64,000 bases of DNA from Hydrogenophaga sp. (lineage in GTDB: Bacteria > Pseudomonadota > Gammaproteobacteria > Burkholderiales > Burkholderiaceae_C). Position 1 is the stretch's first letter, and the number at the start of each line of letters is the position of its first letter. The stretch covers positions 1 to 64,000 of the forward strand of contig NZ_JADMKB010000044.1 of the NCBI RefSeq assembly GCF_018780075.1, in the 5' to 3' direction. Position numbers and translations under genes: made by a program. This document shows, piece by piece, positions 8,108 to 19,297 of the stretch. The notes beneath the pieces are model-generated. The model worked only from the letters and a program-made list of their open reading frames with translations, did no database searches and had not been told where the DNA came from.

Positions 8108-11100
8108 ATGAACAAGACTCACCGATCGATCTGGAACGCCAGCCTGGGTTGTTATGTGGCGGCGCCCGAATGCGCCTCGTCCCACCGCTCAGGCACGTCG
8201 TCCACGCGCGTGGCCCGTTGCCGTGAACCGCTGCGTTCGGGCATCCCGATGGTGCTCGAATCGCGCGTGCTGTTTGACGGTGCCATGGTGACCACCGCGA
8301 TCGAACAGGACAGCGCCAGCGACGCGCCGGTGGTTGACGAGGCCGAGCCGGCAGCGGCCACAGAAGCCGCTGCCGAAGCGCCCGCCGCCACCGAACCGGC
8401 CGAGGTGCCGGAAGAGGCCGCGGCGAGCGAGGGCGAAGCCGAAGCGCCTGTGCCGCCGGCCACCGCCGGAGACGACGAGCCCGCCGCGGACACCGCCACC
8501 GAAGACACCGCGGCCGCAGACGCGGTGGCCGACGGCACCACCGCCGAAGAACCCGACACCCTTGCCAATCCTGAACCCGCCGAGGCACCCAGCGTGGAGG
8601 TGGTGTTTGTCGACGCGCGCGTGCCCGATGTGGCCTCCTTCGAAGCCCCCGGCCGCGAAGTGATCGTGCTGTCGATGGACCAGGACGGCATCGCCCAGAT
8701 CGCCACCGCGCTCAACGGCCGCACCGGCATTGACGCCATCCACATCGTCAGCCACGGTGGCGACGGCTACCTGTCGCTGGGCAGCAGCCAGGTCACAGCC
8801 GACTCCATCCAGACCACGCAGTTGCAGTATTTGCAGGCCATCGGCCAATCGCTCAGCGCCGACGGCGACCTCCTGATCTACGCCTGCGACTACGCCTCGG
8901 GCGCGTCGGGCCTGGAGGCCATGAACCTGCTGGCCGACATCACCGGCGCCGATGTGGCGGCCTCTGTCGATGCCACGGGCGATGCCTCCTTGGGTGCCGA
9001 CTGGTCGCTGGAGAGCACCGTGGGCACGGTAGAGGCGGCCGCACTGGCCCCCACTGGCTGGGTCCATGCGCTGGACTTCGCCTTCACGCCCGTGGGGTCC
9101 ACCGGCGCCATCGGCCTGGCCGAAACCATCATGGGCGCGGGCATCACCGTGACCTCGGCCACCTACCAGGGCGGCTCCAACCAGTCGGGCACCTTCACGG
9201 CTGGTTCTGGCGTGACCTTCGGCAGCAACGTGCTGGGTTTCAGCTCGGGCGCCTTGTTGTCCACCTCCGAGAACGCCGTGGGCGTGGCCGGTCCGAACAC
9301 CATCACGGGGTTTGGCGAAGATGCCGCTTCCGGGGTGGATGGCAACGCCGATCTGAATGCCATGTCCGGTGGTTTCAACACCTTTGATGCCGCGATCCTG
9401 GACATCACCTTCGTGCCAGACGTTCCGCCCGGTGCCCAGGTGGGTGACGTGGTGCGCATGACGATCGAGGTGGTGTTCGGCTCCGAGGAGTACCTGGAGT
9501 ATGTGAACGGTGGCTTCAACGACGTGATGGCCATCATGGTCAACGGCGTCAACCAGTCGCTGGTGCCCAACGCCTCGGGCGGCGAGTCGGCCATCAGCAT
9601 CGACAGCGTCAACAACCTGCAGAACCAGTCGCTGTTCGTGGACAACACGGGTGTCGAGGACTTGAACACAGGGACGACCACTGGCGCCCCCTACAACACC
9701 CAGATGGATGGCTTCACCATCACCATCCCGCTGGTGTTCGACGTGATCATCGGTCAGCAGAACACGCTGCGTCTGGCGATTGCCGACACCGGCGACGCCA
9801 CCTACGACTCCTGGCTCTTCGTGCGTGCCGACTCCGCCCAGACCGCGATCGTGGCGGAAAACGACACCATCACCACCGCCACCAACCTGCCCGCCACGGT
9901 GGACCTGACGGCCAACGACTACAACCTGGCGGCAGCGCCCATCACGCTGACCCACATTCAGGGTCAGGCCGTGACCCAGGGGCAGGTCATCACCCTGGAT
10001 TCGGGCGTTCAACTCACGGTTGGTGCGGGTGGCGAAGTCACCGTCACGGGCGATGGCAGCAGCGCCGTTCACGACACCTTCACCTACCAGATCTCCAACG
10101 GGCTGGGCGGTGTGGCGTCGGCCACGGTGGACGTGGACATCTTGGCACCCAACCTCAATCCGCCGGTGGCCCAGAACGACAGCGAGGCGGTGTCGGCCAA
10201 CGGCACGCTGAGCGACAACGTGCTGCTCAACAACGGCAACGGCGCCGACAGCGACCCCAATGGCAACCCCATGACGGTGACGCAGGTCAACCTGACCTCG
10301 TTCGAACCGGGTGTGCCCGTGGCATTGTCTTCTGGCGCCCTGCTGACCATGAACAGCGACGGCAGTTATGTCTACAACCCCAACGGGCAATTTCAGTTCC
10401 TTGCCGCCGGGGACACCGCGGTCGATACCTTCAGCTACACCGTCAGCGACGGGCAGGGCGGCAACGACACCGCCACCGTCTCGGTGACCGTCACCGGCGT
10501 CAACGACGCGCCTGTTGGCGTGGACGACCACTACGAGACCTCGGAGGACACGGCCATCTTTCTGGGCCTGGTGACCCAGAATGACTGGGACATCGACGGC
10601 GAGGTCACGGGCTACGACTACTACCGCGGTGGCGCACTGGATCCCGCCGACTTCCCCATCCTGTCTTCCGGTCAGGTGCTGGCCAACTGGTCGTCCAATT
10701 CAGGTGACGGCGCCCCAGGCGGCACGGAGGCCCGCCAAGTCGACAGTGGGGTGGTGCAGGGTGTGTCGTCTCTCACCGCAGGCAGCGGCCTCACGATCAC
10801 GGGCAACACCCTTCGCCAGGCGGTCGATGTGTCGGGCCTGACCTCCGCATCACTTTCCGAGGCCCGAAACAACAACGACTACATCGACGTGTCGTTCACA
10901 ACCCTCAATTCGGTCATCGATATCTCCAGCATGGCTTTCGGGGTGCTCGACTCGAACGGTCTGGGCGGTGGCTACACCGTGACGATCGAGCTGCTGCCCG
11001 AAGGCGATTCCGCCCAGGCACTGACGCTGACGGCCAGCCACACATTGCCCGGCAGCCCCGCCCCCGGCGGCTACATCTGGGACCAGTTTGAAGCGGACAG

Positions 11101-13852
11101 CCACCTTCTGAGCCCCCAGACCAGCTACACGGTGCGCATCTACATCTATGGCAACCCCTCGGATGCCACCGCCGAGTTCAACGACCTTCACTTTTTCTAC
11201 AACGATCGTGGCGAACAAGACGTGAACGATCTGGGGGCGGGCGACCAGGGCGGGTTCTTCGGTTTCGACGACTCGGGCGGCTTGATCTTCAACCCCAACG
11301 GTGATTTCGATGATCTCTCTGCGGGCGAGAGCCGCGACACCCGCTTCACCTACACGCTCAATGACTCGCAAGGCGCGAGTTCCACCGCCACCGTGACGGT
11401 GACGGTCAACGGCGCCAACGACAACCCGGTGGCCGTGGGCGACAGCTTCGTGGGCGACGAAGACAGTGTCATGTCCCTGGGCAACCTGCTGGGCAACGAC
11501 AGCGATGTCGACAGCGATGGCCTCTACCTGGACATGAACAGCAGCGCCGGCAGCAACGGCGGCCTGTTCAGCCTGGACGACGGTGGCTCGGTGGTCTTCA
11601 ACCCCAACGGCGATTTCAACGATCTGGCCGTGGGCGAGAGCCGCGACACCAGCTTCAACTACACGGTCCACGACGACCAGGGCGGCAGCGCCTCGACCAC
11701 CGTCACGGTGACCGTCCATGGTCTCAACGACAACCCGACCGGCGTGAACGACCACTTCTTCGCCAGCGAAGACGGGCTCACGACCCTGGGCGGCTTGCTG
11801 GACAACGACAGCGACCTGGAGGGCGACGGCATCCTCCTGAACCTCGACAGCACGCCCGGCGGCAACGGCGGCCTGTTCAGCGTGGACGACGGTGGCGCGG
11901 TGGTCTTCAACCCCAACGGCGATTTCAACGATCTGGCCGTGGGCGAGAGCCGCGACACCAGCTTCAACTACACGGTGTATGACGAACACGGCGCGCAATC
12001 GTCCGCGACCGTGACGGTCACCGTCTTCGGCGCCAACGACAACCCGCTGGGTGTCGATGACGAGGCCCATGTGCTTGAGGACGGTGCCTCGCCACTGGGC
12101 AGCCTGCTGGGCAACGACAGCGACGCGGAAGGCGATGAGCTGTTCGTGGAGCTGCAAGACCCGCAGGGCAACAACGGCGGCGCGCTCAGCACGGGCGATG
12201 CCGGCGAGCTGAGCTTCAACCCCGGCAGCGACTTTGACGATCTGGCCGCCGGCGAGAGCCGCACCACCACCTTCACCTACGCCGTGCACGACAGCGAGGG
12301 CAGCAGTGCCGTGGCCACGGTGACCGTGACCGTGCACGGCGTCAACGACGCCCCATTGGCTGGCGACGATGCCTTCACCGTGCAGGCGGACACCGGCACC
12401 TTGCTCGGCAGCCTGCTGAACAACGACAGCGACGTGGAAAACGACGCCCTCCAGGTCGAGACCATCGACGGCGAGGCGGGCAGCAACGGCGGCATCTTCA
12501 CCCTGAACGCGCTGGGGGAGTTGCACTTCAATCCCAACGGCGAGTTCGACGACCTGATCGTGGGCCAGAGCCGCGACACCACCATCACCTACACCCTGCT
12601 CGACGCGCTCGGTGGCAGCACCACGGGCACCGTGACGGTGACGGTCGAGGGGGTGAACCCGGAGCCGGTGGTTCCGGGCGACACCGGTTCCGGTGAAACC
12701 CCGGTGGACCGCAGCCACGAGATCGTGTTCGTGGACCCGCGGGTGTCCGATCCCGACGCCTTCCAGGCCGGCGGCCGCGAGGTGATCATGCTAACGCTGG
12801 ACGACGACGGTCTGGCGCAGATCGCCGCGGCGCTGTACGGCCGCACGGACATCGAAGCCATCCACGTCATCAGCCACGGCGCCGAGGGAACCCTCATCCT
12901 GGGCAACGGCGTGGTCGACGCGGCGTCGATGCAGGGCGGGCAACTGCAGTCGCTGCAGGCCATCGGTCAATCGCTGACGCTCAACGGCGACATCCTGATC
13001 TATGCCTGCGACTTCGCCGCCGGCGAGATGGGGCTGGACACCATGCGCCTGCTGGCCGACATCACCGTGGCCGATGTGGCCGCGTCGCTGTACACGACCG
13101 GGCACGAAACCCTGGGGGCCGACTGGTCGCTGGAGGCCCAGGTCGGCACGGTGGAAGCCGACGAGGTGGTGCCCAACAACTGGGTGTACGCCCTGAACCA
13201 GGGCTCGCTGGAGAGCGACCCTGTGAACAGCCCGGTGGCCGACACCAGCGCCTCCGACGCGCCGGTGAATGCGGTGGTGGTGGCCCCGGAGGCGATGACC
13301 CCGGTGCTTGCGCCAGTGTCGCCGGTGGTGGTGAGCCACGCGACCGCCGCGGGCGGCGGCGCTGTGGCGCTCACCGGGACCCCGGCCCGTGGGGCCACCG
13401 CGACCGTGCAACTCGGCGAGCCGGTCGCCGACACGGTGGCGGTCGGCGTCGGGCCCGAGGGCCAGCCGCCGCTCCAGGGCGTCAGGATGTTCGATCTGGA
13501 GGCCGCCTTCCGGCTGTCGCTGACCAGCGCGACCCTGGCGGCGCCGGTGCCTGCCGATGCGCTGATCACCGCGGGTGTCGAAACGACCACCGACTGGACC
13601 CAGGACCACGTGGGCGGCGAAACGTCAGGTGCGCAGGCCGCGCACTGGAGCACCCCCATGGCGTCGACCGACGTGTTCGACCTGCTGTCCCTGGAGGCAG
13701 AGACACCGGACGAGGGCGACGACGAGGGTGACGACGAGGGCAGCGAGGTGGCCGTCCTGCCCCACGCCGCCATGGGCTTCAAGGCCCAGCTGGCCAAGTG
13801 GGCCCAGTGGCCCGCACAGCGGCCGATCACGCGGGCCGCGGCGCGCGGCTGA
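8108..13852 (+). CDS. Giant DUF4347 / choice-of-anchor L / VCBS-repeat surface protein
   Basis: A 1914-residue exported protein. Start ATG 8108 is chosen because MNKTHRSIWNASLGCYVAA is an ESPR-type extended signal, as in type V-secreted proteins. LESRVLFDGA (50-59) resembles the LEPRIMFDGA motif of many giant adhesins. An Ala/Glu-rich linker follows to about 160, then DUF4347 at 163-321, choice-of-anchor L at about 326-575 (FGSEEY, DGFTI), VCBS/cadherin-like repeats to about 1530, a second DUF4347 at 1538-1694, and a tail with a DEGDDEGDDEG stretch. Each DUF4347 keeps SHG and YACD (H216/C260 and H1590/C1634). No beta-barrel or obvious type I signal is seen, so the export route is unclear. It is flanked by unrelated genes. 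Confidence 0.85.
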   Translation: MNKTHRSIWNASLGCYVAAPECASSHRSGTSSTRVARCREPLRSGIPMVLESRVLFDGAMVTTAIEQDSASDAPVVDEAEPAAATEAAAEAPAATEPAEVPEEAAASEGEAEAPVPPATAGDDEPAADTATEDTAAADAVADGTTAEEPDTLANPEPAEAPSVEVVFVDARVPDVASFEAPGREVIVLSMDQDGIAQIATALNGRTGIDAIHIVSHGGDGYLSLGSSQVTADSIQTTQLQYLQAIGQSLSADGDLLIYACDYASGASGLEAMNLLADITGADVAASVDATGDASLGADWSLESTVGTVEAAALAPTGWVHALDFAFTPVGSTGAIGLAETIMGAGITVTSATYQGGSNQSGTFTAGSGVTFGSNVLGFSSGALLSTSENAVGVAGPNTITGFGEDAASGVDGNADLNAMSGGFNTFDAAILDITFVPDVPPGAQVGDVVRMTIEVVFGSEEYLEYVNGGFNDVMAIMVNGVNQSLVPNASGGESAISIDSVNNLQNQSLFVDNTGVEDLNTGTTTGAPYNTQMDGFTITIPLVFDVIIGQQNTLRLAIADTGDATYDSWLFVRADSAQTAIVAENDTITTATNLPATVDLTANDYNLAAAPITLTHIQGQAVTQGQVITLDSGVQLTVGAGGEVTVTGDGSSAVHDTFTYQISNGLGGVASATVDVDILAPNLNPPVAQNDSEAVSANGTLSDNVLLNNGNGADSDPNGNPMTVTQVNLTSFEPGVPVALSSGALLTMNSDGSYVYNPNGQFQFLAAGDTAVDTFSYTVSDGQGGNDTATVSVTVTGVNDAPVGVDDHYETSEDTAIFLGLVTQNDWDIDGEVTGYDYYRGGALDPADFPILSSGQVLANWSSNSGDGAPGGTEARQVDSGVVQGVSSLTAGSGLTITGNTLRQAVDVSGLTSASLSEARNNNDYIDVSFTTLNSVIDISSMAFGVLDSNGLGGGYTVTIELLPEGDSAQALTLTASHTLPGSPAPGGYIWDQFEADSHLLSPQTSYTVRIYIYGNPSDATAEFNDLHFFYNDRGEQDVNDLGAGDQGGFFGFDDSGGLIFNPNGDFDDLSAGESRDTRFTYTLNDSQGASSTATVTVTVNGANDNPVAVGDSFVGDEDSVMSLGNLLGNDSDVDSDGLYLDMNSSAGSNGGLFSLDDGGSVVFNPNGDFNDLAVGESRDTSFNYTVHDDQGGSASTTVTVTVHGLNDNPTGVNDHFFASEDGLTTLGGLLDNDSDLEGDGILLNLDSTPGGNGGLFSVDDGGAVVFNPNGDFNDLAVGESRDTSFNYTVYDEHGAQSSATVTVTVFGANDNPLGVDDEAHVLEDGASPLGSLLGNDSDAEGDELFVELQDPQGNNGGALSTGDAGELSFNPGSDFDDLAAGESRTTTFTYAVHDSEGSSAVATVTVTVHGVNDAPLAGDDAFTVQADTGTLLGSLLNNDSDVENDALQVETIDGEAGSNGGIFTLNALGELHFNPNGEFDDLIVGQSRDTTITYTLLDALGGSTTGTVTVTVEGVNPEPVVPGDTGSGETPVDRSHEIVFVDPRVSDPDAFQAGGREVIMLTLDDDGLAQIAAALYGRTDIEAIHVISHGAEGTLILGNGVVDAASMQGGQLQSLQAIGQSLTLNGDILIYACDFAAGEMGLDTMRLLADITVADVAASLYTTGHETLGADWSLEAQVGTVEADEVVPNNWVYALNQGSLESDPVNSPVADTSASDAPVNAVVVAPEAMTPVLAPVSPVVVSHATAAGGGAVALTGTPARGATATVQLGEPVADTVAVGVGPEGQPPLQGVRMFDLEAAFRLSLTSATLAAPVPADALITAGVETTTDWTQDHVGGETSGAQAAHWSTPMASTDVFDLLSLEAETPDEGDDEGDDEGSEVAVLPHAAMGFKAQLAKWAQWPAQRPITRAAARG
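11220..12670 (+). repeat. Five tandem VCBS-like repeats of about 309 bp
   Basis: Five repeat units lie inside the giant gene. The codon for F in the shared FNP motif falls at 11288, 11597, 11906, 12215 and 12527, giving periods of 309, 309, 309 and 312 bp. Each unit encodes FNPxxxFxDL, GxSRxT, an aromatic Y-T run, VTVTV and an ND/NP linker. A 77-bp stretch is identical between 11591-11667 and 11900-11976, so homogenisation by recombination is recent and unit number may vary between strains. Confidence 0.85.
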
Positions 13853-13908
13853 CGGTGGGCCGCTCACCGGCGGAGGCTGAGACCGCTGCCGGACAGCGCC
13901 CTGTGGGC

Positions 13909-15765
<1,857 letters not shown>

Positions 15766-15769
<4 letters not shown>

Positions 15770-16563
15770 GCGAGCGCCTCCGCGACGGCGGTGGGGGCGT
15801 GCGGGTCCGGCGGGGCCGTGCACCGCGGCGCGTGCTCGTCAAACGGCTCCCGCATGCGCTGCGCGCGCGCCCAGTGGGCGTCGGTGAGCGCCTCGGCGGT
15901 GGGGCCGAACGCCACCAGCTCGCGTGCCAGCAGCAGGGTGAGCGGGAAGTGCGCGCGCACCTGCGCCAGGTCGTGCAGCACCACGATCACCGTCTTGCCC
16001 TGGTGCTGCCAGCGCTGCAGCAGGGCCAGCAGGTCGGTGCTGGTGCGGTGGTCCACGGCGGCAAAAGGCTCGTCGAGCAGCATCACCGGCGCGTCCTGCA
16101 GGATCAGCCGGGCAAACAGGGCGCGCTGCAGCTGGCCGCCCGAGAGCGTGTCCAGCCCGCGTGCTTCGAAGCCGGTGAGGCCGACCGTGGCCAGTGCGGC
16201 GTCGCAGCGGTGGCGGTGCTCGGCGGTGAACCAGCCGAGCGCGCCGACGCGGTGCCACAGGCCCATGGACACCATGCCGCGCACGTCGATGGGGAAGCTT
16301 GTGTCCAGCCCGCTGTGCTGCGGCAGCCAGGCGATGCGCTGCCCGGCCAGACCGCTCACCGCGCCGCTGAGGGGGCGCAGCGCGCCCGCCAGCGCCTGGA
16401 TGAGCGTGGACTTGCCCGCGCCATTGGGGCCGACCAGCGCCACCAGCGACCCCGGCGGAATGCGCAGGCTCAGGTGGTGCACGGCGGGGTGGCGGTCGTG
16501 GCCGAGGGTGAGGTCGTGCAGCTCGATGCCCGGGGTTGTGGGGGTTGATTGGGATGGGGGCAT
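15766..16563 (-). CDS. znuC: Metal ABC transporter ATPase, ZnuC type
   Basis: A 265-residue ABC ATPase. Walker A is GPNGAGKST, the signature LSGGQLQRALFA and Walker B VMLLDEPFAAVD, followed by the H-loop VVLHDLAQV. IAWLPQHSGLDTSFPIDVRG is the Q-loop region seen in metal-importer ATPases. Start ATG 16563 is preferred to the in-frame ATG 16611, which would run across the operator-like repeats. The C-terminal tail is His/Pro-rich. It is the first gene of the importer operon and is divergent from the Fur-family regulator. Confidence 0.87.
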
Positions 16564-16585
16564 GTCGATGGGCCGTTTACACTGT

Positions 16586-16640
16586 TGCAACTGAATTGCA
16601 TTAGCTTGCAAGGATGGCGATGTTAACGCAACTTTGTTGC
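16586..16640. promoter_or_regulatory. Candidate Zur operators between the importer operon and zur
   Basis: The 95-bp divergent gap holds two clear dyads: TGCAA-N5-TTGCA at 16586-16600 and GCAAC-TTT-GTTGC at 16628-16640, with a further TTGCA at 16606-16610. Repeated TGCAA half-sites and an A+T-rich background fit Fur-superfamily operators placed to control both directions. Zur binding is inferred from position. Confidence 0.55.
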
Positions 16641-16658
16641 AATAATGGAGGCGCGCCC

Positions 16659-17165
16659 ATGTCCACCCGTCCCACCAAAGAACCCATTGCCGTGCCGCCG
16701 GAGATCCAGACCCGTCTGGAAGCCGCGGGCCTGCGCCGCACCCTGGCGACGCGCGCGGTGCTCGGCCTGTTCCTCGCGAACCCGCAGGGCACGCTGAGCC
16801 ACGCGCAGGCGCTGGTCTCCCTCACCGCGCGGGGGCTGGACATCAACCGCGTCACGCTCTACCGCCTGCTCGACCGCCTGGCCGCCTGCGGCGTGTTGCA
16901 GCGCCACGCCGACGACGGCGCGCGCACCTGGCGCTATGGCCTGGCCGACGCCAGCGAGGGGACGGTGCCGCGGTTCGAATGCGACGCCTGCCACCGCCAG
17001 TTCCGCCTCACCGAGGCCAGCGCGCCGACCCAGGCCGCGACGAACGACCTGTTCCGCACGCTGGCCGGGCTGGGCCACCAGGGCCTGCGCGTCGATGTGT
17101 CGATCCACGGCACCTGTGCCAGCTGCGTGCCGTCCGCAGAGACCGGCGGGAAGCCGTTGCCTTGA
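16659..17165 (+). CDS. zur: Fur-family regulator, probably Zur
   Basis: A 168-residue Fur-superfamily repressor. The N-terminal winged helix includes RRTLATRAVLGLFL and NRVTLYRLLDRLAACGVL; a structural zinc site is formed by FECDACHRQF and the C-terminal CASC. The ATG at 16659 is preferred over 16614, which lies among the operator dyads. Context decides the family member: it is divergent from a zinc-type importer and heads an operon with a second transport system, so Zur is more likely than Fur. Under zinc repletion it should repress both units. Confidence 0.8.
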   Translation: MSTRPTKEPIAVPPEIQTRLEAAGLRRTLATRAVLGLFLANPQGTLSHAQALVSLTARGLDINRVTLYRLLDRLAACGVLQRHADDGARTWRYGLADASEGTVPRFECDACHRQFRLTEASAPTQAATNDLFRTLAGLGHQGLRVDVSIHGTCASCVPSAETGGKPLP

Positions 17166-17821
17166 TCGAGACGCGGGGTTTGGGCCACGCCTACCCGGGT
17201 GGTCCGTCGCTGCCGTTTGGCGATGTGGTGGTGCCGCAGGGTGGCACGTTGCTGCTGCGCGGCCCCTCGGGCAGTGGCAAGTCCACCTGGCTGGCACTGG
17301 CCGCCGGCCTGCTCACGCCACAGGCGGGCGAGATGCTCGTGGCGGGGCAGTCGGTGGCGGCGCTCAGGGCGGGCGAGCGCGACCGCTGGCGAGCTCGCTG
17401 CATCGGCTTCCTGCCGCAGAAGCTGTTCCTGAGCGAGGCGCTCAGCGTGGCCGAGAACCTCGCACTGGTGCACTTCGCCAGCGGCCTGCCCGCGGACCGT
17501 GCAGCGATTGCCCATGCCCTGGAGGCGCTGAACGTGGGCGCGCTCGCCGCGCGAAAGCCTTCACAACTGTCGGGCGGTCAGGCGCAGCGCGTGGCCCTGG
17601 CGCGGGCCTTGTTGCTGCGCCCACCGGTGCTGCTGGTGGACGAGCCCACGGCCAGCCTCGACGACGCGTCCTGCGCCGACGCGCTGGCCCTGTTGCGGCA
17701 GGGGGCGGCCCAGACCGGCGCCACGCTGGTGATCGCCACCCACGACGCGCGGGTGCTTCAGGCATTGCCGGAGACCCAGATGCTGGCCTTCCGGGCAAGC
17801 ACGGCGGAGGCCACCGCATGA
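17162..17821 (+). CDS. ABC transporter ATPase, LolD/MacB-like
   Basis: A 219-residue ATPase with GPSGSGKST (Walker A), LSGGQAQRVALARALL (signature) and VLLVDEPTASLD (Walker B), the LolD/MacB class that works with FtsX-like permeases. The start is taken as TTG 17162, whose TTGA overlaps the zur stop; this coupling and the family N-terminus (IETRGLGHAYPG) support it. The permease gene overlaps its 3' end by 4 bp (ATGA). Such pairs next to zur genes are thought to help zinc handling across the envelope rather than lipoprotein sorting. The role is inferred from location. Confidence 0.8.
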   Translation: MIETRGLGHAYPGGPSLPFGDVVVPQGGTLLLRGPSGSGKSTWLALAAGLLTPQAGEMLVAGQSVAALRAGERDRWRARCIGFLPQKLFLSEALSVAENLALVHFASGLPADRAAIAHALEALNVGALAARKPSQLSGGQAQRVALARALLLRPPVLLVDEPTASLDDASCADALALLRQGAAQTGATLVIATHDARVLQALPETQMLAFRASTAEATA

Positions 17822-19029
17822 ACGTGCTCGGCCTGTCCTGGCGCTACCTCTGGTCGCGGCCGCTGGCCACGGCGCTCAACCTGCTGCTGCTCACGCTGGG
17901 ACTGGCCTCGATGGCCTTTGTGCTGATCGCCCGGGACCAGATCGACCGTGCTTTCGAGCGCGACCTGCAGGGCATCGACGCGGTGGTGGGCGCCAAGGGC
18001 AGCCCCATGCAGTTGATCCTCTCGGGCGTGTTCCACCTGGACGTGCCGCCGGGCAACATCGCGCTGGACGATCTGACGCAGCTGCGGTCGCACCCGCAGG
18101 TGGCGCAGGTGATTCCGCTCAGCCTGGGCGACAACCTGCAGGGCTTTCGCATCGTCGGCACCACCCACGATTACCCCGCTCACTATGGCGCTGCGCTGGC
18201 GCAGGGCGCGCTCTGGACCCAGCCGATGGAGGCGGTGCTGGGCGCTCAGGTCGCCCGCGCCACGGGGCTGGTTGTCGGACAGGATTTCGCGGGGGCCCAC
18301 GGCCTGGGCCAAGGCGGCGCCGAGCACGGCGAGGCGCGCTACCGGGTGACCGGCGTGCTCGCACCCTGCGGCTGTGTGCTCGACCGGCTGGTGCTGACCG
18401 CGACCGAGTCGGTCTGGAAGCTGCACGACGACATGCACGCCACCGACGACATGGACGAAGAAGACCGCGCCGCCATCGCGGCCGACCGCGAGGTCACGAT
18501 GGCGCTGATCCGCTACAACAGCCCGCTCGCGGCCATGGCTTTTCCGCGCTTCATCAACGACAACACCCCCATGCAGGCCGCGTCGCCCGCGCTCGAAATC
18601 ACGCGCCTCTTGAGCATGGTCGGGGTGGGCACGCGCGTGCTGCAGGGGCTGGGCGCGGTGTTGCTCGGCGTGGCCGGCCTGTCGGTCTTCATCGCGCTGT
18701 GGGGCGCGGTGCGCGAGCGCCGCGCCGACCTCGCGATGCTGCGCATGCTGGGCGCGCCGCCGCTGAAGGTGGGGGCGCTGCTGCTGTGCGAGTCGCTCTG
18801 GCTGGCCGCGCTGGCCTGTGCACTGGGCCTGCTGGCCGCACACGGGCTCACGGCCCTGATGGGCTCGATGTTGGTGGCCGAGCAGTCGCTCGCCATCTCG
18901 GGCTGGCAATGGGTGTCCGCCGAAGGGTGGGTGCCGGTGCTGGCCTTTGTCGTGGCGGTGGTGGCGGCGCTGGTGCCCGCCGTCAGCGCCTACCGGGTCG
19001 ATGTGACCCAGCTGTTGAACACGAGGTGA
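17818..19029 (+). CDS. FtsX/MacB-like ABC transporter permease
   Basis: A 403-residue permease with the MacB/LolC layout: one N-terminal transmembrane helix, a large periplasmic domain from about residue 45 to 260, then three C-terminal helices containing the FtsX signature (AVRERRADLAMLRMLGAPP). The periplasmic domain has an acidic, His/Met-containing stretch (KLHDDMHATDDMDEEDR) that could bind metal. A CGC motif (PCGCV) sits in the same domain. ATGA overlaps with the ATPase gene. These transporters use mechanotransmission rather than moving substrate through a membrane pore. Confidence 0.8.
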   Translation: MNVLGLSWRYLWSRPLATALNLLLLTLGLASMAFVLIARDQIDRAFERDLQGIDAVVGAKGSPMQLILSGVFHLDVPPGNIALDDLTQLRSHPQVAQVIPLSLGDNLQGFRIVGTTHDYPAHYGAALAQGALWTQPMEAVLGAQVARATGLVVGQDFAGAHGLGQGGAEHGEARYRVTGVLAPCGCVLDRLVLTATESVWKLHDDMHATDDMDEEDRAAIAADREVTMALIRYNSPLAAMAFPRFINDNTPMQAASPALEITRLLSMVGVGTRVLQGLGAVLLGVAGLSVFIALWGAVRERRADLAMLRMLGAPPLKVGALLLCESLWLAALACALGLLAAHGLTALMGSMLVAEQSLAISGWQWVSAEGWVPVLAFVVAVVAALVPAVSAYRVDVTQLLNTR

Positions 19030-19032
19030 TGC

Positions 19033-19275
19033 ATGAAGAAAAGGTTTGTTTTGTTGGCGATGACCGCCGTCCTGGCCACGACCGCCATGGCCCAGCACTC
19101 CGGCCAGGAGATCAAGGAAGACGTCGCGCGCCACCGCGCCATGGCCGCCGCACACGAAGCCGCCGCCAAATGCATGGAGTCGGGCAAAGGTGAAAAGCTG
19201 TGTCTGGCGGAACTCCAGACCGCCTGCAAGGGTCTGGCGATCGGGAAATACTGCGGGATGAAACACGGGCATTGA
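19033..19275 (+). CDS. Small Cys/His-rich exported protein of the zur operon
   Basis: An 80-residue protein that I do not recognise by family. Residues 1-20 form a Sec signal (MKKRFVLLAMTAVLATTAMA, cut after AMA). The mature 60 residues carry four cysteines (47, 57, 65, 74) and six histidines (22, 34, 41, 78, 80 among them), ending KYCGMKHGH. It starts 3 bp after the permease stop, so it belongs to the same transcript. Spacing of the Cys fits two disulfides or a metal site. A periplasmic zinc-binding partner for the ATPase/FtsX pair is a reasonable inference. Confidence 0.7.
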   Translation: MKKRFVLLAMTAVLATTAMAQHSGQEIKEDVARHRAMAAAHEAAAKCMESGKGEKLCLAELQTACKGLAIGKYCGMKHGH

Positions 19276-19297
19276 GGGCCCCCCCGCGCCGCCTTCG

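Noticed and set aside
11220-12670. Tandem repeats considered as a CRISPR array
   Set aside because: The unit is 309 bp, in frame and coding for VCBS-like domains; no short direct repeats with unique spacers.
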